From the NCBI GenBank assembly GCA_010279815.1, contig QEOQ01000165.1, forward strand, positions 863,638-927,637: a stretch of 64,000 nucleotides of DNA. Reading direction: 5' to 3'. Position 1 is the first letter of the stretch, and each line of letters starts with the position of its first letter. Positions 10,376 through 23,016 of the stretch are shown here, one piece after another. The position numbers were made by a program, and so were the translations under genes. The stretch is from Brachionus plicatilis (taxonomy: Eukaryota > Rotifera > Eurotatoria > Ploima > Brachionidae). Under the pieces are notes generated by a model that was given only the letters and a program-made list of their open reading frames with translations, ran no database searches and was not told the DNA's origin.

Positions 10376-11115
10376 ATCTAGTTTTGTTCTTCGCACCACG
10401 TTTTAGTTTATTGTTTAGCGAAATATCCATGCTAATTCTAATCACTAATTTATTGATTTTGTTGAGATAGGTTTAATATTGTCAATTTTTTTTAATACTT
10501 TTATATTTAATTTTTTTGTCATCGTCTAATCTGACAAATGAGATACTAAAATGAGGTACTTATATGGCATAATAAAAAATCTAGTCATGGAAAAATTTAG
10601 TTTTAGAAAAGAATTTCCGAAACAACTCATCATTTGAAAATTTTTTTTTCAATTATTTTTTGTGTTAATTTTTATTCTATAATAAAACTTCTTTTTCAAA
10701 ATTTAAATGAAAATTTATATTATTTACACAGATACAATAATGCGCTATTATCTTAGAAGAATCAATTAGAAAAAACAATTTTTTTTTAGATATTAAACAT
10801 GTAATTTTTAATTAACAAAAACAAATAGAAATAGTTAATTCCATCATTTTTATTGAGATTTTAATTAATTAAGTTTTGATCATGTGATCAACTTCGAGTT
10901 GTTAAAGTAAACCTCTCATTTGTTCAAAGTTCTCAAAAATAATTTTTAAAAATTCAAAATTTTTTAACAAAAAACTGTTTGAGAGTATTTAAACAATTTA
11001 ATTAGATATTTAAAAAAAAAATAAAAATTAAACTTCTTTTTTATTAACATTTTAATTTAACAATTATATTATTTTTATTTAAAAAAATAAAAATTATGTT
11101 ACGAAAAATTAGTAT
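10376..11115. other. Intergenic, LINE to XRRA1 3' end
   Basis: AT-rich, no coding signal recognised on either strand. It contains the 3' flank of the minus-strand XRRA1 gene. Confidence 0.6.
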
Positions 11116-14100
11116 TTATTTTTCTTCGCTCATCTTTTCATTAAGATCTGTTCTAGTCCGTTCGAAATTAAATCTTATGTTATTTTTTTCACGAGGAGAA
11201 AATAGACGTCCCAAAGACTCTTGTTTTATTTGATCATACTTTTTTTGAGCCCTATCGAGCATTTTTTTGGCACGGAAAAATTCTGGGTTTTTTTCATTAT
11301 AAACCATGTCTATCAAATTGGTCTCTATTGTTGCGTTTTGTTCTCGTAAATCATCCAATACTTGGTTAATTTGAGTTAGTTTATTTGTAGGTTGATTTAA
11401 AGGTTTTTTGGTCAATTTATCAAATTTGATATTTTTACGTATGGGAATTTGCGTTTTGCTCAAGTCCTCAACGGGATCACGAATTGTAGTCGGATGTTCG
11501 AGTAGCTGTTTTAAAGCCCGAACACTTGCTCCTAAATCTATTAGAAAAAATTGTCATATTCTATTCAAAACTCATGAGTGTTGATTTGGTTAAAAGTTTT
11601 TATGAAAAGAGTTTTATTACTCAGAGTAATTTTAAAATTTAAAATAAAAAAAAGTGTAAAATAATTTAAAGATAGATTCCTAAAAGAAAATGGAATTGAA
11701 ATTGAAAATTATTCCTAAAAAAATTTATCAGCTAATACAAATTTTGTATTGTCCTGTACGAGTTTAATTAGTTTTGTTGAATTTATTTAAAAATCATTAA
11801 AATTAAATTGTGGAGAGTTTGAACAGCGACTAAATTTTGCCAATAAAATTTTTTTTCTCTTTTTTCCAAAATTTATTCAAAACTTTAATTCTTAAATTTC
11901 AAAAAATATCTTATATGTGTAACAAATTTTTTGAATTTTACTTTTTACATTTTTTCGAGTAAGTGAAAAGTGACTTTAACACAAAAAAAACGCAAAATTT
12001 TTAGCTCAAATCAACACTCTTTAAATAAATAATTTACCTTTAGGAACTTTAATTTTTTCTTCATTTTCAATATTTAAAAGTATTTCATAATTTTTAAATC
12101 TACTCTCAACTCTAGATGATTGTTGCTCTTTTTGGTCATTTTTTTTAAGACCTTTATCCTCTGAATTGGCTGCTTCGTCTTGATCTCCTTGGGTCATAAA
12201 GAACGAGTTAAAATTTTGATCTGTTTTATCTTCAACTTTTTTATTTTCTTGATCAGGTACATTTATTTCTGTATAATAAATAAATTAATTCAATTTGTTT
12301 ATTTTATCACAGTACTTAAAAAACACAATGCAAATACCATTTTTTAAGATTTAATATTCGATTAAAAGAATTGAATAAAATATAATAATTTGAATTGTTT
12401 CGATCATAGTTGTCCCAAATCAAGTCCAAGTCCGGACTTTTTTTAAAAATTTTTATTCAAAAGTCCAAGTCCAGGCTTTAAAATTTTGAATACTGAAGAA
12501 GAAATTAAGTTAAAATTGCAACAAAATTCTGATATATGGCAAATCTATTGCATTAGACAACCCAAGAGTATATAAATTTTTTTGATACGAAGCCTGATCT
12601 AGTAAATTTAAAAAAAAAATTCTAGACTTGGATTTTGAAAAAAAAATAAATTTAAAGAGCGGACTTGGACTTTTTCTTGAGACTTTTAAACAACACTGGT
12701 TTCGATTTTAATTCAATAAAAATTCAATGAAATTTTATTGAATTTTATCGGAAATTCCAAAGGCTCAATATTTAGAACTTCTAAATTAAAGCGATAGAAT
12801 TCCTGTTCCAAGTAACTTAATTTCGAATAGCTTCCATAACGCTTAATTTATTTTTTAGTTCCAAAGGAAAATATTCCGCTAACTTTCTGATGTATTCTTT
12901 ACCTATGTTTATGATTCTTTTTTCTGTCTTTCGGAAAATTTTATAAAACAATTACGGACATCTAAAAAATTTGCTGTTTTTAACAAATAATCATTTAGAA
13001 CGTTGTACTTATTTAAATAGATATCCGTGTAGTAATGTAGATTTTTTTTAAAAGTAGTCGAAAACAAAGATTCATTAGTAGTTTCGTGAAGTTATTTGCG
13101 GAACCTTAAGAGAATAAGAATAACAAAAGAAATATTAAGACAATTAACCCCATTAAAATAATTAATTAATTTTATTTGAATGAAAATTCATTCGAATATA
13201 ATATAATAATAATAATAATAAATAAGCTGCGGCAAGCATGCTTGCGCAGACGTTTTACTAGGTAGACATGTTTGGTAGATAGATGCATTGAAATCTAGTT
13301 ACATATACACAGTTATTAATAGTTATCTATTTTCATTATAAGTACAATCTGTGAATTAATAAATAGAAAATGAAAAAAAAAAATTCGAATAAATTTTAAT
13401 TCAAATAAAATATCTGAATGAAAATTCATCCGAAATTCCATTTATTTGAATCGAATTACCATATTCGATTTCACCACTATTTTTACGTACTACATTTGAT
13501 GTAAGTTTATCTAATCTTACCAAATAGCACTTAAAATTGCGTAAAAAAAAGTATCTGCATTGTATTTCTTGAGCACTGTATTTTAAAATTAAATAGCAAA
13601 CCATCTTCAATAAAACTGCTCAATATTTTGTCATTTTTAAAAGGCTTAAAAATATCATTTTTCACATGTCCACCGCTATCAAATGAATCTTCTGATGAGG
13701 CTTTTTTGAAATTAACTGAACACGCTGATGAGATATTCGATCGATCACTCATTTGTTGATCACTCAAAATTTCTTGGTAATAAGTGAGCATTTTAGTTTC
13801 GATGGGAACCTTGGACACTTTGGGTACATTTGTATCCACAAATCTATGTTCTCGTTGAGGAACAATAACCGGCACCTTGAGAGGCTTAAGTGGTCGGATT
13901 TTTTGGATGTTCATTCCAAGACGCTCAACAAGATATTGCTTGATCAGCGGTGTGAATCCTACATTGTTATAGACAATCGGGTTGCCGTACAGAATAACTT
14001 CATTTAACAAAGGCCAAGTTGCTATTGCTATCAAATCGTCTTCTTCGCTGATCTGATTGTCTGCCAAATTGATGTAGACCAGCTCTGGAAAGGGCAGTTC

Positions 14101-17100
14101 GAAATTTTGGTCAAAATTATCTGTTGAAATCATCGAGAGTTTTGCATTTGTTTCGTCAATTGTTGTCAAATTAGCTATTTCCTCTATGTTGTTCTCTTCT
14201 TCCTCTTCCTCGAGAATAAATGAATTTCTAAATGTATTCGAATTGTGAATATTCATTTCGCTGTTTGGTCTGTCCAAGTCTTTAACAATGGACTCGTTTG
14301 ATTTGGACTCTAGAAAAGTTCTTCTGGTTTGACTGGAGCTTTTTTGACGACTCTCTTCAAACATAAAAATTAAAATAGTTTAAAAATTTTTCTTTTAAAT
14401 TGGCTCACTCACTAGCAGTTTTTCGCTTGTGATATGATTTATTGAATTCTTGGTAAACATGATTTTTACGGTATATCTTCAAATTGGGAATACTTGTGAT
14501 GTTGTTTTGGTTTAGATACAAGCGTTTAAGTCTTGATAGATAAATTTACTTCAACTTAATAATCTTTAGATTTATTTGTTTATTAATACTTTTTTAGAAC
14601 TGATAAAACATCAAAAGAGTCCTCTTCTTTCAGTTGATTTTGGTCTAAAAAGAGCTCTTCAAGACTCTGAAATTTTTCAGAGACTATTTTTTTATTTCTT
14701 TAATAATAATTAAAAATGATAAAATTAACAGCTACTAAAAATTAAATTCAATCAAATTAAAGTTTCATTCAGTATCAATTATTAATTTTTATATGTAACA
14801 AATGCGATTTTTTTTTAATAAATAGCAGACTTTCGCAGAATTAATTTCTATATTTGCCTATGAGGTCTAATTTAATTAAAAAAGATAAAAGAATATTTTT
14901 TTTGTTCACCTGAAATAAAAATTAATTTCTAGAATTTCTTTTGAAAAAATTTTTTTTATTTTTAGAAAATTTTTGAACAGAGTTGAAAATAAATTTTCGG
15001 TGAAAAAATCTATGATTTGAAAAGTGAAATAACAATTGTTTTCTGATATTTGTGAGTTTGAGAAAAAAAATGGGAATGAAATTTGTCTTAGTGAAGAATT
15101 TGTAAATTTTCAAAAATGTTTTTATATGTGAAAAAATTCTTAGATAATAAAAGAGATAATTGATTCGCCACAAACAAAAAACTGTTGCATAAAAATATGA
15201 AACTATTTAACACAAATGACTTTTGAACATAAAAATTTTGTGATGAACAAAAAAAATTATTAAATTAATAAATTATTTAACATCATCTTCTTTTTCATTA
15301 TAAAATTGTGCTTGAAATGTTACTTTATAAATCTATTCAACTTTCTTTGCATTTGTAACATTTTGTTCTTGAGATTTATCAATTGTCTCGGCGTCATTAA
15401 GCCAATTATCATGATTAATTGCTTTTTTACATTTTCGTTTACCTTTTTCTTTTACTAAATATTCAAAAGTAAGCTTTTTGCTTCTTAAAAGCATTCTAAA
15501 TCATTTAAAATTTTTAACTAAAATAAAATTTTATTTTATGATTGATTAAAAAATATCAAAAAAAAAGGTTCATGTAAAATGAATATTACACAAAAATTTG
15601 TATTAAAAAGTTTTACAATTTCAAAATAGTTTTTGTATTAAAGTTTTTGAGTGTGGGTAACAGTTTTTTTATTGTGGGTACTAGATTTTTTTTTGTTTGC
15701 ACTAAGTAGACCCGATATTAAAATATTTTTTTTTTGAAGTATTTCTATAAAAAAATTTAAAAAAATTTTTTGGCTAACTAATCATATATTTTATTTTATG
15801 AGAGGTAAATACAGGTAAAGTTTGTATAAATTTTATGAAATATAATTTTATATTTATATAATCAAATATGCTTTCTATTGAATGTTTATTCAATAACCGT
15901 AGACCCTGGTGAGATGTAGCATGAACTTTTTAATGATATCTAGATTTTAATGCATACTTTTGTTGTCGGAAGTTTTAATCCGATAACAGGATCATGAAAT
16001 TAAAAATTAAATTCAAAAGCGAAAATTTAATATTCGCATTGTTGTTGACAAATGGTACCAAATTGGTTTAAGGAACTTTAATCAATCGATACTTAAAAAA
16101 TTACCTAAAACATTTTGTTGGGAAACAAGGACTTTTAACTATGCTATTTACTGCTATAGCTGGACGTTACTTCGTTGCAGCTTGTGGATAAGATCCACGA
16201 AGTACTACTTTCACTACTACTACTAGTATAAGTTAAAATAAATTTTAAAAGTAAATTTTCGCTAAATATTTTTCTATTAAAAAGCTTTTCACAAAGTTTT
16301 GTCTGTTTTATCTCTATGAAAGAATTAATTTTTCTATGAAATAACAATTCATTAATTTTTCTTAAATAAAATTTCTTTCAAATTAACTTTTCATTCATTA
16401 TTAAATTAAAACATTGAATTCAGTAAGTTTCAAAGGCGAAAATGTTTTAGTTTATTTTTCGTATTCTAAATGACTTAAAAAATGTGGATTTTTTCGACGA
16501 ATTTTTTTAAGAAGCATTTGCCCCTGAGACTCAATTTAATTGAAATAAAAAATAAATTAAAATCTTACTCTTTTGTAAATACATAAAGCTTTGAAAACGT
16601 ATCAGGTAAAAATGTTAAGTTGTTTCCTGTTAACTTGAGACACTTGAGATTTTTTAATATTCCCAAGTGGGCTACGTCAATGGGCGTCAAATTGTTAAAT
16701 GACAAATCAAGTGACAATAGATTTAAGAAATCTTCGTGTTTCACTCGAATAGTTTTAATATTGTTGCATGCTAGGGACAACTTTTGAACATTTGTAAAGT
16801 GTCGAAATGACTCGAAATTTAGACAATTTTCATTTGCATTTATGTCAACTAAATTTTCAAACAATGCCATGTCATCTTCCTTAATTTGATTTAGATTTTT
16901 TCCGCTAATGTCGGCCACGCTCAAATTCAGAGGGTCTTCAATGCAAAAAAGTTGTAACTAGGAAAAAAATATTTTTCTAAATTGTTCAATTAAGTGAGTA
17001 TTGTTATTTACCAAAAAAAATCCGTCAAGAAGATACGGATTTTTGGGACTTTCTGTGTCTGAAGAGTCTAAAAAATCAAACTTTTTTAGTATTCTTCTTT

Positions 17101-17406
17101 GCGGAATAGCTTTCTCTCTATTTGACTCTTCTTTTTCGTATTGTTCTAGCCTTTTGTTAGTCAAAACTGCGTCAAAATATTTTTGATTTTCAGATTTGAA
17201 GGCAGTGATCCATCCTTGATCATCTAAATGACAAAGAAATTAGATTACCAAGTTGTGAAATGATTATCAAGTTCCTAAGTCCTACAATCATTTGCATTGC
17301 GAACAAGGCGGCGAACAGGGAAGCTGTTGGTGATTATTCCCGAGGAATCGTTCTGCAGTTTGTAAAGCGAATTTTCCTGATTAAAAATTGTCTGTGTGTT
17401 GCTCAT
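11116..17406 (-). CDS. XRRA1: XRRA1 orthologue (leucine-rich repeat protein)
   Basis: Nine exons, listed 5' to 3' on the minus strand: 17286-17406, 17012-17223, 16583-16957, 16475-16523 (weakest), 14590-14683, 14413-14531, 13602-14354, 12038-12268, 11116-11537. All phases agree and give about 791 residues, close to vertebrate XRRA1 (about 790). Recognisable blocks: N terminus with NSFPVRRLVR; LRRs with INANENCLNFESF, NNIKTIRVKHEDF and LDLSFNNLT; an LRR with LEELFLDQNQL; the late block LPFPELVYINLADNQI, then YLVERLGMNIQK; and the C terminus with ALKQLLEHP and IPIRKNIK. XRRA1 is a poorly understood LRR protein named for X-ray response. Introns 1-3 are 54-62 bp, while the 14684-16474 and 12269-13601 introns are swollen with repeats. 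An alternative donor at 16569 for exon 3 would break phase with exon 4. Confidence 0.88.
12405..12705. repeat. AAGTC-family foldback repeat inside an XRRA1 intron
   Basis: The left part reads AAGTCCAAGTCCGGACTT and the right part, about 220 bases on, reads GCGGACTTGGACTTTTTC with GTTTAAAAGTC-type ends in inverted orientation. It belongs to the same family as copies near 2320, 45610 and 47715. It lies in the 12269-13601 intron. Confidence 0.65.
13198..13250 (-). repeat. LINE/SINE 3'-end remnant: hairpin plus TAA tail
   Basis: Read on the minus strand, a hairpin (13227-13249, stem CTGCG..CGCAG enclosing CAAGC-AT-GCTTG) is followed by a TTA/TAA microsatellite. A related copy lies at 27172-27250 in the same orientation. 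The arrangement matches the 3' end of the complete LINE at 6097-10362. Confidence 0.6.
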
Positions 17407-18212
17407 GTTCAAAATGTGCTGACCATTGGTGTTGATAGCTAATGAGCTCGATTAATAATTATTATTTTTATTTTTATTATGTATTTAAATGGAAAAAAAA
17501 AGCTTTGAAATAATAGTTTATGCACCTCTGAAATATAAGAAAGCGTTATATTACTATAGTTACTAAAAAGATTCTTCAAAAAGGATTTTTATTTTGAAAA
17601 ATAAATTTATACTTAGACGATAAAAAAATTGAATTTGCGTGTTTCAGACTGGAAAGAATTCTGTGAATTTATTATTTGTTAATTCGAAATAGAAAATTTA
17701 TTTTTTAACTCTCAAAATCAATTTATAATTCATTTGGGTTACATGAAAAAAATTCCCAACATCAATTTAATTTACTAGTCAATTATTTTTATTTTGAAAA
17801 TTATGAATTGAAGATATTTTTGAAATGGTAAAAAAATTCTAAAAAACCAAGCTTTTGAAGTAATTTTGAGAATTTTTTTTTTTAATTTCCCATTATCGCA
17901 TAATTTTTTAGATGTCTTGAAAAGCGATCAATCAATAAACTACAGTAATTTAAATTTTAACTTTTAATATATTTTTCAAGGCCAATTGGTCAAAATTTTC
18001 AATTAATTATTAATTTATTTTATTTGATTATTTCAGATGATCTCAACAAAAAAAATCAGGCTGTTAGAGTTGTTCAGCTTCTTTCAAAATGTTAATATAA
18101 TTTCAATAAGTTATTTTTGGTTCATAAAAATTTAAATAAAATTTTAAAAATATTAATTAAAAATGAATTGTATTCTTTAAAATAAAATAGTAAAATTCTG
18201 GTACCAAATAAA
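17407..18212. other. 5' flank of XRRA1, no gene seen
   Basis: AT-rich sequence between the XRRA1 start (minus strand) and the thiolase fragment. It presumably includes the XRRA1 promoter. No clear motif was recognised. Confidence 0.5.
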
Positions 18213-18840
18213 TAATTGGTGGACAACAAGACTCAATTATAGCTGTTGGAATGGAGTCCATGTCGAATGTACCATTTTTATCTCATATGGCGGAGCTACT
18301 CTCATAGATGGAATAGTGTTCGATGGTTCAGAAGGTGTCTATATGAGAAGTTGTGGTGTAAATACGGCCAAGAATTACCAAGTGTCACGTGCTGAACAAG
18401 ATGAGTACGCCATTGATAGTTACAAGCGCAGTGCCCAGGATTGGCAAAATGACGTTTTTAGCAATGAAGTGGTACCAATTATTGTGAAACAAAAAAATAA
18501 TGGTAAAAATTAAAAAATTTTCAAATAAAATTAAATTAGTTTTATTATTTATTGAAGAAATTTTGATTAGTGAGGATGAAGAATTTAGAAAAGTTAATTT
18601 CGATAAAAAAACCACAATTTTTCAATAAGAAAATGGAATTATTACTGCCGCCAATGCAAGCAAGCTGAACGATGGTGCAAGTGCTGTTTTGTTTGTCAAT
18701 GAAGAGACAATTAAAAGGCTAAATTTGAAGCCATTAGCAAGAATTTTCGGCTTTGCAGATCCATCAACTGATCCAATTGATTTTCCTATTTCTCCAGCTT
18801 ATGCTACTGAAAAGTTATTTAAATTAACACGGTGAATTTT
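18213..18840 (+). pseudogene. ACAT1: Acetyl-CoA acetyltransferase (thiolase) fragment, broken
   Basis: Three blocks match the middle of mitochondrial thiolase: AVGMESMSNVPF (about 18243-18275), then in another frame GSEGVYMRSCGVNTAKN and VSRAEQDEYAIDSY (18286-18500), then after a possible intron SEDEEFRKVNF and ENGIITAANASKLNDGASA with PLARIFGFAD and PIDFPISP (about 18567-18820). Faults: a frameshift near 18280, an in-frame TAA just before ENG at about 18627, and loss of both ends. The region with the active-site Cys lies upstream and is absent, as are the GHPxG-type C-terminal motifs. Intact thiolases join or split acetoacetyl-CoA. This is a dead partial copy, unless the assembly here is faulty. 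Confidence 0.75.
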
Positions 18841-19194
18841 GGGGCATTGTGAAATTTTATACAAAACTTCAAATATTAAAAGAGAAAAAAATGTATAACT
18901 TTTGTTCAAGTAGCCTAAAAACTTTGTTCTGCAGATGAAAAAAGTGAAAAAATTATTGTTTCTCCTACTGTGGAAGTCTACAAAATCTATGTCAATTGAT
19001 AGCGTTTTATTTTTAATACTTTTGAATAGAATGCAATTCTGCAGAATTCGAATAGATTTCCACAGGAATGAAACATCAGAACAAGTTTTTGACCATTGGA
19101 ACAAATTTTATAATTTTTTTTCATATTTTTATTGGAAGTTTAGTATGAATTTTATCTATCTGTTTGAATTAATTATATCATCTTTATGATTGCA

Positions 19195-19325
19195 ACCCTT
19201 TTATAAACGATTCCTTTGCCATGTCTTATAATTAGTTGTGCATCTTCATCCTCAATATCGAGCATTGTGTCACCTTCATTGAAATTGGAGATATATGATT
19301 CTGACTGCGCTGGACACTATTTTAG
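19195..19325 (-). other. Short coding-like stretch of unknown origin
   Basis: The minus strand reads about 43 codons without stop (CPAQSESYISNFNEG, later IEDEDAQLIIRHGKGIVYKR). The composition is protein-like and G/C-richer than its surroundings, but I do not recognise the family. It may be an exon relic of a transposon or a lost gene. Confidence 0.35.
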
Positions 19326-19554
19326 ATGTTTAATTATTGATATTTTGGAAATTCAAATTTTATTAAGATTTAAAATTCTAATAACTTATCAATTAAAACA
19401 TAATTCAGTTTTAGGTTTTGTTATCTGCTTTAAATAAATTTGTCAACATGTTCTTATTTTAATTTGTCATCCAGAAAATATTTTATCTGTTAGTAAATTA
19501 GTTTATGTTCCATTAAATGATGACCATTTTATAATTTTAAAAAATTAAGTTTAT

Positions 19555-19680
19555 TTATTTTATTTTTAAACATCAGTATGAAAATCAATTTTCTAACATT
19601 TTAAATTAATAAAAGTAAGTAAAACAATTAAATAGTTACAAGATTTTCTAATAAATATTTATTTTGAATTTTGATAAAAT
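19555..19680. repeat. Dispersed AT-rich repeat R, copy 1
   Basis: It contains ATTTTAAATTAATAAAAGTA, then a block ending ACAAGATT. The same order of words recurs at 25365-25585 and 27605-27840, where copies extend further (ATATATTTTAAAAATAAAAT, then ATACTTTTGTT and TTTAATGAAATT). Noncoding. Confidence 0.5.
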
Positions 19681-20221
19681 TACCTTTATGTTTTATTGGT
19701 ATCAGATGGCAGTATCAGGTATCAGGTATCAGATCTTACTTTTATTAATTTAAAATTGATTTGTTGCTAAAATCATATTTTAATTTTAACTATTTGCGTT
19801 TTATATTTCGTAGGTGATGCCAAGCTTTTTATGAGATCAAAATCTTTACGTCGTATAAATGAGAATCACTGAAATTTAGAATTATCTCTGGGAGATGGAT
19901 TCTTCAATATCCAGATCAATCGACATGGTCAATTTTCAGATCAGACTCTTCTGAGGTTTCTTTTTATTTTTTGGATCAGTTAGTTAAATCTTAATTGTTA
20001 TTATTAAAATAAATGTTTAATATTCTGAACATCAATATAATATAAAATGTTTGCATTTTTAACATTTTGAATATCTTGGACAATCATTTAAAATTCTCCT
20101 ATATTATAACCAATTATTTTCATTTACATCAGCTGGTATCATATGCTTTCATTATTTACAAATTCATCGAAATTTTTTCTAATTTTTTTTTATATTCAAA
20201 TCTTGGGCTTTTTTGAACTAT

Positions 20222-20270
20222 TTATTTATTTATTTATTTAAAAATTTTGGGAATTTGGGACAAAATCCCC
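20222..20270 (-). repeat. Putative LINE 3' tail with AAAT repeats
   Basis: Read on the minus strand, a GGGATTTTGTCCC hairpin (20257-20269) is followed by an (AAAT)n run (20222-20241). This is the same hairpin-then-short-repeat arrangement seen at other LINE ends in the window. Confidence 0.5.
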
Positions 20271-21670
20271 TGGCTGTTTGGAATGAATATTAATTCTCCT
20301 TTTCAGCCACGTTAGCGTTAATTTTGAGATTTGTAAAAGTTATTTTTGATTTTTTAAAAAATTGAAAAAACACATAAATTAGAACAAAAAGTAAATGTTA
20401 AACAAAAAATTGAATAATTTTGAGTTAATTAAATTAAATATTCTTGAAAAATTGCTTGAAAAATAAAAATTGTAACTAACTATTGATTTAATTTGAATTG
20501 TGAATTGAAAGATGTCGATTGAAAATAAAATATATAATTAATTGCTTACAAAGCTACTAGTATAAGTATTTATAAATCATTTGTAAAAATTCCATAATTT
20601 TTACAAAAAATAACGTATTGCTGATTTAGTTTCTAAGTAATTTAATTTTGAAGTAAAATTTTAATTAAATGCTTTATTTATTTTTTTTAAAGCGTAATTT
20701 TTTTTATTTGATTCAGAAAAAAAAATTGATGTAAAAAAAATATTTTGTTAAGTTATTTTTTATTCGTTGTTAAAAAATATTTTTGATTACAAAAATTTAA
20801 TTTTGGTGGAAAAAATTTTATTTTGATGATAAATTTGAGTAAAAATTTGATGCCAAATTCTGTATTATTTGATGAAGAAAATATTTATTCCGATTTAAAA
20901 ATAGCGATTTATTATTTTTTAACTAAAATTACTAAAAAAAAATTTTTTCTTAAATTTGCATAACTGATATTATTCTTATTAATTTTTCTAAATTGTATCA
21001 AAATTATAAATTAAACATAATTATACTTTAAAAAAACTAAAAATCAGCAGTTAGACGTTTAACTGGATTTTGAGCATCTTTTTAAGCCAGAGAAGGATGT
21101 TTTGTACAATTAGATTTTTTTTTGAATTAGAACAATATTTGGATAATTAAGAATATTATGGTATGAATTTTGATGAAAAATGTGAGTTCTGTAATCTGGT
21201 TTCTAAATAAGATCTCAATAATTCTTTGCTTATTAAAATTTGGTTCATATATAACCAAAGGGTAAATAAAAAATTTTAAAAAAGTTAAATAAAAAATTAT
21301 TTTTTTTTTAATTTAATTAAATATTGAAAAAAATAGCATCAAACTAGATGTTTAAAATAAATTCACATTTTTAAATTAACTAATTAATTTTTGAAATGTA
21401 TGTTATTTTTATATCCATCTAGTAAAATTGGTAAAAAATCAGTAATTTTAGTTAATGAATTAGCACATGCCTTTAAAAATGTTATCATTCTTAAACGAAC
21501 TGACAAAAAAAGCATTGTCATAAGTTTTTTATTGCTGAGAGATGGAATCAAATGATGGTTTGAAGAGATTGTCATTTAAAAAAAATAAATTTTGAATTTA
21601 AAAATTTTATTAATAACCATTACACGCGACTTAAAAAAAAACAAACGATTACTATGAATAAAATAACATT

Positions 21671-22301
21671 TTATCTTCGTTTCTTTATATCTTTATTCCA
21701 AACTTTGAGCAAAACACGTGAAAAATAAATACCGAATGCATGAATTTGAACAACCACAAATAGATACATGTACCATAAAACAATAATAGGAAAATCATGA
21801 TAAGTATTTGCTGTTTGCTTGGTTTGCGCATATTCCAATAGATCTGATGCGTTAAATAGCATTGTGGACAATATAGGACCAAGGCCCAGAACAACAGTTC
21901 CAACATAGTAAAATTTTAGCAATGATTTTCTACTCCTATTAAGCGAAAAGTAGCCCGCAATAGCTGGAACTAAACTTGTTAACCAAATATATTCCCACAA
22001 GTTTGGCTTGGGAACCTCGGGAAACTCAACTAATTCACTGAAATATTTATTTCCAAAATAAAATATCATTTGAACTACAATGATACATGCCATCATTAAA
22101 TGCATCCATATTGAATAGCGCACAAATTTCTTAGTCTCTACACTTTAAAAGCATTAGATAAAAGAGCTTTAGTGACCAGGAACCTAAGAAATAAGTTAAA
22201 AAATAAAACCTTATCTCGTAATCAGAAGCAACCTTCTCTCTATGCATATAATCATTTCCATCTGTGCCTGTAGGTCTCGAGGTCCCATTTCTTGACGCCA
22301 T
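21671..22301 (-). CDS. JAGN1: Jagunal homologue, ER membrane protein
   Basis: Two exons: 22210-22301 (start ATG at 22301) and 21671-22142, joined in phase 2 across a 67-base intron, giving about 187 residues; human JAGN1 has 183. Exon 1 ends MHREKVASDYEI and exon 2 starts VETKKFVRYSIWMHL, matching the family's conserved HRExVA and K-rich N terminus before the first membrane span. Four hydrophobic segments follow, including IWLTSLVPAIAGYFSL, FYYVGTVVLGLGPILS and YLFVVVQIHAFGIYFS, and a basic KKRR tail typical of ER retrieval. Jagunal proteins organise the ER and early secretory traffic. The gene is divergent from SOD2. Confidence 0.88.
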
Positions 22302-23016
22302 ATCTTTCAAGTCGTTTCAAATTAAGATCTTGACTTTTTTTAAATTAAAAAAAATAATCCGAAAATTATCAATCAAATTTTGAACAGAAACGTTAGAGAA
22401 TTCTAAAAAATAAAATTTTCATATCTTCTTGATAGAAATATTTTACGTGGTTAAAATCTAAAATTTCAAATCTAACATACCAATTTATCTTTGTAAAATA
22501 AATCTAATGCTTTTATCAATTAAGGCTAATAGAACTTTGAGAAGCATTAGATGAAAATTGTTTCCATTATTCATTTAAATTGTTGCCGGCTTTAAGTATG
22601 CCAAAATTATTAGCTCTCAATTCTAGTAAATTTTTTAAACATATAATTAAAGAAAAAATTAAATTTTTTGCTATGTTTTTTTCGCATTTTTTAAAGGCCT
22701 AAACTAAATATTATTTTTTTGAAGAGTGCCCACTACGAAAACCCATAATTCAAAAATCAAGGCTACATTGCCTTTTTGAGCTATTAATAAACAAAATTCT
22801 AGAATTAATTTCTTCATTTTATGCTAAATTTTAACAAGCGTCTATTAATAGTATCTTGCATTAAATCTGCACATAAAAATTTAGCTTGCATTTTAGAAAT
22901 CCTTTCTAAAATTATATAAACCATTTACAATGCAAACTTTTAAGCCAACTTTGAAGCATTTAGTTTAATGTCTTTCTAGAATTATTTGCAACAAAATTTC
23001 AAATTTTCTGATCAAA
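22302..23016. promoter_or_regulatory. Divergent intergenic region, Jagunal / Mn-SOD
   Basis: These 715 bases separate two start codons facing away from each other, so promoters of both genes should lie here. An inverted pair CTAATGCTT / AAGCATTAG sits at about 22506-22552. No TATA box can be assigned with confidence in such AT-rich DNA. Confidence 0.5.

Larger units (their letters stand above)
18841..21670. other. Long intergenic stretch with repeats
   Basis: AT-rich. Apart from the coding-like stretch at 19195-19325 and the repeats at 19555-19680 and 20222-20270, which are listed separately, no gene was recognised. A short stretch near 19813-19920 is open but unassignable. Confidence 0.5.

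Noticed and set aside
15335..15493. Minus-strand open stretch beginning MLLRSKKLTFEYLVKEKG
   Set aside because: Protein-like, but no family recognised and no splice support linking it to XRRA1; too weak to call a gene.
16144..16347. 67-residue minus-strand frame inside XRRA1
   Set aside because: No LRR or other resemblance and breaks phase with the flanking exons.
17260..17442. Plus-strand 60-residue frame
   Set aside because: It is the shadow of XRRA1 exon 1 on the minus strand, which matches the family N terminus and joins in phase to exon 2.
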